From Kribbella antibiotica (GTDB lineage: Bacteria > Actinomycetota > Actinomycetes > Propionibacteriales > Kribbellaceae), in contig NZ_SMKX01000039.1 in the NCBI RefSeq assembly GCF_004349055.1, positions 1 to 59,114 on the forward strand: a stretch of DNA of 59,114 nt, read 5' to 3'. The position numbers and the translations under genes are program-made. Of this stretch, positions 56,094 through 59,114 are shown one piece after another. The notes under the pieces were generated by a model. That model saw only the letters and a program-made list of their open reading frames with translations. It did no database searches and was not told where the DNA came from. Within the stretch, counting starts at the first letter, position 1; the number at the start of each line of letters is the position of its first letter.

Positions 56094-56103
56094 TTGGCAG
56101 GCT
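56075..56103 (+). promoter_or_regulatory. Leaderless promoter of the nucleotidyltransferase gene
   Basis: TTGCCG (56075-56080), exactly 17 nt, then CAGGCT (56098-56103), with the ATG 6 nt further on. No ribosome site is present. Confidence 0.5.
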
Positions 56104-56109
56104 GATCGC

Positions 56110-56820
56110 ATGAGCCGTGATGACCCGATAGGTGATGCGACTGCTGTCGTCGCCGAGTTCTATCCGCAGGCGCGGTGGGCGCTCCTGTCCGGCAGCGTTC
56201 TCACCTCGTCGCGCACAACCGGCTCCGACCTCGACATCGTCGTACTGCTTCCCGACGGGGACCCACAGGCGCCGTGCCGAGAGTCGCGGCGTTTCCGTGG
56301 CTGGCCGGTCGAGCTGTTCGTGTACGACGAGAAGAGCCTCGACCACTACCTCGCGGAGCTCCCCAGTCGTCGCCCGGTCCTGACTCGCATGGTGGCGACC
56401 GGCGTTCAGTTGATGGGTGACGCCGCACACGCCGACCGGCTTCAAGCGCGCTGCGCACAGGTGCTGGCAGCAGGCCCGGCTGCGCTGACCGATGCCGAGC
56501 GAGACGCCCTTCGCTACAAACTCACCGATCTGCTCGATGACCTCACCCATACCGCCGATCCAGGCGAGCGCACGGTGATTGCTACGACCGCATGGACCGT
56601 TGCAGCAGAACAAGCCCTCGCCTTCAATCGCCGCTGGACCGGCGGCGGCAAATGGCTCCTCCGGGAACTCCGCGCACTCGATCCCGAGCTCGCCGAACGC
56701 TGGCTGTCAGCGCATGGCGATCCCGCAGCCATCGCCGACTTCAGCCAGCACGTACTCGACCAAGCCGGCGGCCCGCTGTTCGCCGGCTATCGCGCCGCAG
56801 GATCAGCGGGTAGCCGCTGA
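56110..56820 (+). CDS. Nucleotidyltransferase-fold protein
   Basis: This 236-residue protein has the polymerase-beta-type nucleotidyltransferase core: SGSVLTSSRTTGSDLDIVV (27-45) with the G-S and D-x-D (D40, D42) metal site. A helical C-terminal part (about 120-225) follows, in which WTVAAEQALAFNRRW stands out, as in AadA/MNT-like enzymes. Such proteins nucleotidylate small molecules or proteins; members include resistance enzymes and antitoxins. No partner HEPN gene is adjacent, so a toxin-antitoxin role is not supported. Confidence 0.82.
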   Translation: MSRDDPIGDATAVVAEFYPQARWALLSGSVLTSSRTTGSDLDIVVLLPDGDPQAPCRESRRFRGWPVELFVYDEKSLDHYLAELPSRRPVLTRMVATGVQLMGDAAHADRLQARCAQVLAAGPAALTDAERDALRYKLTDLLDDLTHTADPGERTVIATTAWTVAAEQALAFNRRWTGGGKWLLRELRALDPELAERWLSAHGDPAAIADFSQHVLDQAGGPLFAGYRAAGSAGSR

Positions 56821-56861
56821 CCTATTCTGGCCATCCCCGATTGTCGGCCCGGGTCCTCGCC

Positions 56862-56867
56862 TAGTGT
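56862..56867 (+). promoter_or_regulatory. -10 element of the leaderless amidohydrolase gene
   Basis: TAGTGT ends 7 nt before ATG 56875, favouring that start over GTG 56866. TTGTCG at 56841 would be a -35 with a short 15-nt spacer. Confidence 0.4.
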
Positions 56868-56874
56868 GCCGCTC

Positions 56875-57687
56875 ATGGCACGGTACGAGGGCCCGATCAT
56901 CGACGTACACGCCCACCTGGAGCTCGAGGCCGGCGCGGGGATGTCCGGCCTGATGCCGCACCGGGCCGAGGACTACTGGGCCGCGGCAGCCGGACTCGAC
57001 GTACGAGCTGCGGCCGCACTGGTGATGGCACCGCTCGGCAGGCCGGACGAGGTTCGACTGCGTAACAACCAAGTGCTCGCCCTGAGCGCCAAGGATCGAC
57101 GCTGGTTGCCGTTGTGCTCAGTCCATCCGTTCGATGGCGATTTCGCGCTGGAGGAGATAGGCCGGGTGGCGGCGGCGGGTGCGGCAGGATTCAAACTGCA
57201 TCCCAACACGCAGTCCTTCGACCTCGGCGATGACCGCGTGACCGCGATCGTTCAAGAGATCGGCAGACAGGGGCTCCCGGTGCTGTTTGACGGTTACTCG
57301 CCGTTCGATCCCCACCAGCCTGGCAAGTTCGTACAGCTCAGCATGAGCGCACCGGACACCCGGATCATCATCGCCCACGCTCTGGGCCCCCGCTTCGGCG
57401 AACTCGTCGTGTACGACGTGCTGGCGTCATTCCCCGGCCTGTGGAACCGCAATGTCTGGGTCGACCTGTCCTATATGGGAGCCCTGTACGCCGACTCGCC
57501 GCACCGCGATCACTATGCCTGGAGCCTGCGCAAGCTCGGCGTAGACCGCATCCTGCTCGGGTCCGATTACCCACTCGGCACCCTCGACTCGGCCTTCGCC
57601 GCGCTGGAAACCCTCGGCTTCTCCGCCGCCGAGCAGCGTCAAATAGCCCACACCAATGCCGCCACCCTCTTCAACCTCACCCACTGA
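56875..57687 (+). CDS. Amidohydrolase-family metal-dependent hydrolase
   Basis: A TIM-barrel amidohydrolase_2-type protein of 270 residues. The first strand has the metal pair in IDVHAHLE (H11-x-H13), and the substrate/metal region GFKLHPN is near 106. IIAHALG carries the next His near 163, and LLGSDYPLG the catalytic Asp near 225. The fold and ligands are intact, so it probably acts on a small cyclic or carboxylated compound by hydrolysis or decarboxylation. It is monocistronic, about 55 nt after the nucleotidyltransferase gene. Confidence 0.85.
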   Translation: MARYEGPIIDVHAHLELEAGAGMSGLMPHRAEDYWAAAAGLDVRAAAALVMAPLGRPDEVRLRNNQVLALSAKDRRWLPLCSVHPFDGDFALEEIGRVAAAGAAGFKLHPNTQSFDLGDDRVTAIVQEIGRQGLPVLFDGYSPFDPHQPGKFVQLSMSAPDTRIIIAHALGPRFGELVVYDVLASFPGLWNRNVWVDLSYMGALYADSPHRDHYAWSLRKLGVDRILLGSDYPLGTLDSAFAALETLGFSAAEQRQIAHTNAATLFNLTH

Positions 57688-57768
57688 GGAACGGAAGTCA
57701 GCGGGCGGTCTCGTCGACCGTGAGGTGTGGCTGTAGTGGACGACTGAACCGAAGTCGAAACGGCGTGG

Positions 57769-58071
57769 TCACGGGGGCCGGCAAGGGATTTCGCCCAAGG
57801 GGGTGATGATCGTGCTGCCGCCATTGATGAGAACGTTGCCGTCGGCATCAGCTTGCGGTGCATGGCGACCAGCCTGGGTGAAGAACAACGCGGTGCAGTA
57901 CAGCGTCCCGCCATCTCGCTCGATCACGCCCGCCACCAAGTCGACCTCCAGCTCGTCAGCCAGGTCCGCCAGCCGCGCAGTCTCCGGCCATGGCACCGCA
58001 ATCGCCGCCTCCCGATACCGCCGAAATAACTGCCGCCCCTCCGCCGACCGCGACCCGACGGTCACCCTATT
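57769..58071 (-). pseudogene. Decayed nitrilase (carbon-nitrogen hydrolase) gene
   Basis: On the minus strand from about 58071 the text reads VTVGSRSAEGRQLFRRY, AIAVPWPETARLADLA and VAGVIERDGGTLYCTALFF, a clear stretch of nitrilase sequence covering the mid-protein. The frame then breaks. HRKLMPTA, which carries the catalytic Lys of nitrilases, appears in another frame just downstream (about 57850), and STIITPLGEIPC reappears in the first frame. The N-terminal Glu region and the Cys-containing C-terminal half are absent. Only about 100 residues of a protein of some 320 are left, so it is nonfunctional. Confidence 0.75.
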
Positions 58072-58368
58072 TCCGGTGTCGCCCGATGGCTTCGGGCGCG
58101 CTTGGATGCGGCCGATCACGTATGGCGTGTGGTTGCCCGCCGTGGCGGCCGATTTACAGTGGGAGGGTGGCTGGCCGGGTGCCTGGCTGAGGGAGCGGCG
58201 AGGTCGGCGATCGCGCTTGCGCCCGATCCGCTCGTTTTCCGTGCGGCGGTCGAGCCCCGGAGCGCTCCGGCAGAGACTGGCCTCGCTGAGTGGTGGATTC
58301 TCGTCGCAGGGTCCCTGCAAATCACCAAGGATCGCGAGCGCGCGCACGTTCCGGCTCGCCGAAGCCTT

Positions 58369-58411
58369 GAGTGGAAACTCTTTCGCAAATAGCGACGTGG
58401 AGTTTCCACTC
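58369..58411. repeat. Palindromic repeat, copy 1
   Basis: GAGTGGAAACTC (58369-58380) and GAGTTTCCACTC (58400-58411) are perfect 12-bp inverted arms. The 19-nt centre holds a second dyad, TCGC-AAATA-GCGA. About 55 bp of upstream flank (from CCCTGCAA at 58313) is shared with copy 2. Confidence 0.75.
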
Positions 58412-58752
58412 GGCGCGAATTTGGATCGGTGGTGTTCGAGCCTCCGGTTGTTGACTCGGCCGGGGCTGCCGATGGGTGGTTGGGCGCCGCTGCGGCCGAT
58501 TAAAAGCAGGGTGGCTGAGGTCGGCGCGGGGTTGAGGGGGATGGCGAGGTCGGCGATCGCGTTTCCGCTGCCTGAGCTTCCCGCTGTGGTTGCGGTCGGT
58601 GGCGAGGAAGCCTGGAAGGTGACTCGCCGTGGTGGGGAAAGGTGCTGGCAAGGATGCGTGGGGTGCTGCCGCGTCCAGGCGGCCCTTGCGGCTAGTGCGA
58701 AATGCCCTGCAACTCACCCAATTAGCGCGAGCGCTCCGTCCGCCGAGGCCTA

Positions 58753-58795
58753 GAGTGGAAACTTTTTCGCACATAGCGACCAAGAATTACCACTC
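58753..58795. repeat. Palindromic repeat, copy 2
   Basis: The left arm GAGTGGAAACT resembles copy 1, while the right arm ATTACCACTC resembles copy 3. The centre holds TCGC-ACATA-GCGA. The upstream flank (CCCTGCAA at 58705 onward, GCGCGAGCGC, CCGCCGAGGCCTAGAG) matches that of copy 1. The hybrid arms suggest recombination between two sub-types. Confidence 0.7.
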
Positions 58796-58834
58796 ACCGC
58801 GATCAGCTCCGCATTTCGCTCGCCGGGCTTCGTT

Positions 58835-58877
58835 GGTCGGTAACTTTTTCTCACATGGCGACCCTTTATTACCGACT
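58835..58877. repeat. Palindromic repeat, copy 3
   Basis: GTCGGTAA (58836-58843) and TTACCGAC (58869-58876) are perfect inverted arms with different bases from copy 1 but still complementary. The centre shares ACTTTTTC, CACAT and GCGACC with copy 2. The inner dyad is degenerate here. It lies 82 nt after copy 2. Confidence 0.65.
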
Positions 58878-59093
58878 AACGCAGATCTTGGGCCTCAGGC
58901 ATAGCGGGTAGCTCAGTCGGCGGGCACGCGATCGCCGGTCTCGCCAATACCTCAGCCACGCGCCGGGCCGCACCACCCTCCACTGCAAATCGGCCTCAGC
59001 GGCGAGCCACCACCTCGCCGTACCGACCCAATAGCCGCAGTTTCGGGTTAGCGTCCGAGGGTTGGCGTCGGTTCGGGCATTGGAGGGATGTTG

Positions 59094-59114
59094 ATGGGTG
59101 GGCTAGGGCGCGAT
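59094..59114 (+). CDS. First codons of a gene cut by the window edge
   Basis: GGAGGG (59082-59087) is followed 6 nt later by an ATG that opens MGGLGRD and runs to the edge. Start signals alone support it; the product is unknown. Confidence 0.35.

Larger units (their letters stand above)
58072..59093. other. Largely non-coding region at the right end
   Basis: Beyond the nitrilase remnant I see no gene with a ribosome site and normal coding bias. The open frames are Arg/Pro-rich shadows of high GC. The three palindromic repeats are the only clear structure. GCGGGTAGCTCAGTCGG near 58903 looks like the start of a tRNA but has no partner arms. Confidence 0.55.

Noticed and set aside
56110..56820. 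MNT/HEPN toxin-antitoxin pair
   Set aside because: Only the nucleotidyltransferase half is present, and the next gene is an amidohydrolase, not a HEPN protein.
58903..58980. tRNA gene suggested by GCGGGTAGCTCAGTCGG
   Set aside because: Only a D-arm-like start is present. No anticodon stem, T-loop (TTCGAAT) or matching acceptor strand follows.

Overview
The window is a chromosomal piece of a high-GC Gram-positive actinobacterium. The signs are strong G/C at third codon positions, GTG/TTG starts, Tat and Sec lipoproteins, a SARP regulator, and the gene order pdtaR - polA - rpsA - coaE - uvrB, which from memory is shared by mycobacteria and streptomycetes. An AftD-like arabinofuranosyltransferase and the general gene style suggest Nocardioidaceae (Kribbella-like). 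That family placement is inference, not shown directly. About ten genes appear to be leaderless: a TAnnnT-type -10 hexamer ends 6-8 nt before the start codon.

Region 1 (1-13,010) is an accessory defence island. Two paralogous minus-strand genes of unknown function (112-963 and 2359-3213) flank a plus-strand membrane-protein gene (1187-2242). Then comes a tightly coupled five-gene operon (3379-13008). Its first gene is an HTH protein fused to an N6-adenine methyltransferase fold whose catalytic motifs are eroded. It is followed by hsdM (carrying a one-base frameshift near its 3' end), hsdS, hsdR and a soluble Ser/Thr kinase with a C-terminal TPR-like region. All four junctions are 4-nt start/stop overlaps. 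A 28-bp palindrome sits directly upstream of the operon promoter. This is my best candidate for an undescribed system: a type I restriction system with a built-in regulator and kinase.

Region 2 (13,070-14,630) holds tRNA-Leu(CAA), a free-standing HTH/LAGLIDADG protein and the ANTAR response regulator pdtaR. Region 3 (14,668-19,885) holds a small secreted protein behind a hairpin that would bury its Shine-Dalgarno sequence, a lipoprotein, and a convergent AfsR/SARP-type regulator. Region 4 (19,886-26,540) is a complete branched-chain amino-acid type ABC importer (SBP, two enlarged permeases, two ATPases), preceded by a cluster of GTCAC/GTGAC sites.

Region 5 (26,536-33,880) has a DUF554 membrane protein, a GNAT acetyltransferase, a PaaI-like thioesterase, polA, a gene with a PRTase-like motif, a trypsin-fold protease and a Nudix hydrolase. 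Region 6 (33,890-37,680) is a CUT1 carbohydrate importer (Tat lipoprotein SBP and two permeases, no ATPase). Region 7 (37,666-47,343) is cell-envelope and accessory: a two-TM coiled-coil protein, a MOP-type flippase, a shortened AftD-like protein, then a TetR - SRPBCC - methyltransferase - acyltransferase operon whose last gene overlaps the AftD-like gene by 176 nt, a secreted SGNH esterase and an APH-like kinase.

Region 8 (47,400-56,040) is core information processing (rpsA, coaE, uvrB). Inserted in it is a four-gene PrsW-like plus Pro-rich single-TM protein operon. Region 9 (56,050-59,114) contains a nucleotidyltransferase, an amidohydrolase, the decayed remains of a nitrilase gene, three copies of a structured palindromic repeat, and the first codons of a further gene.
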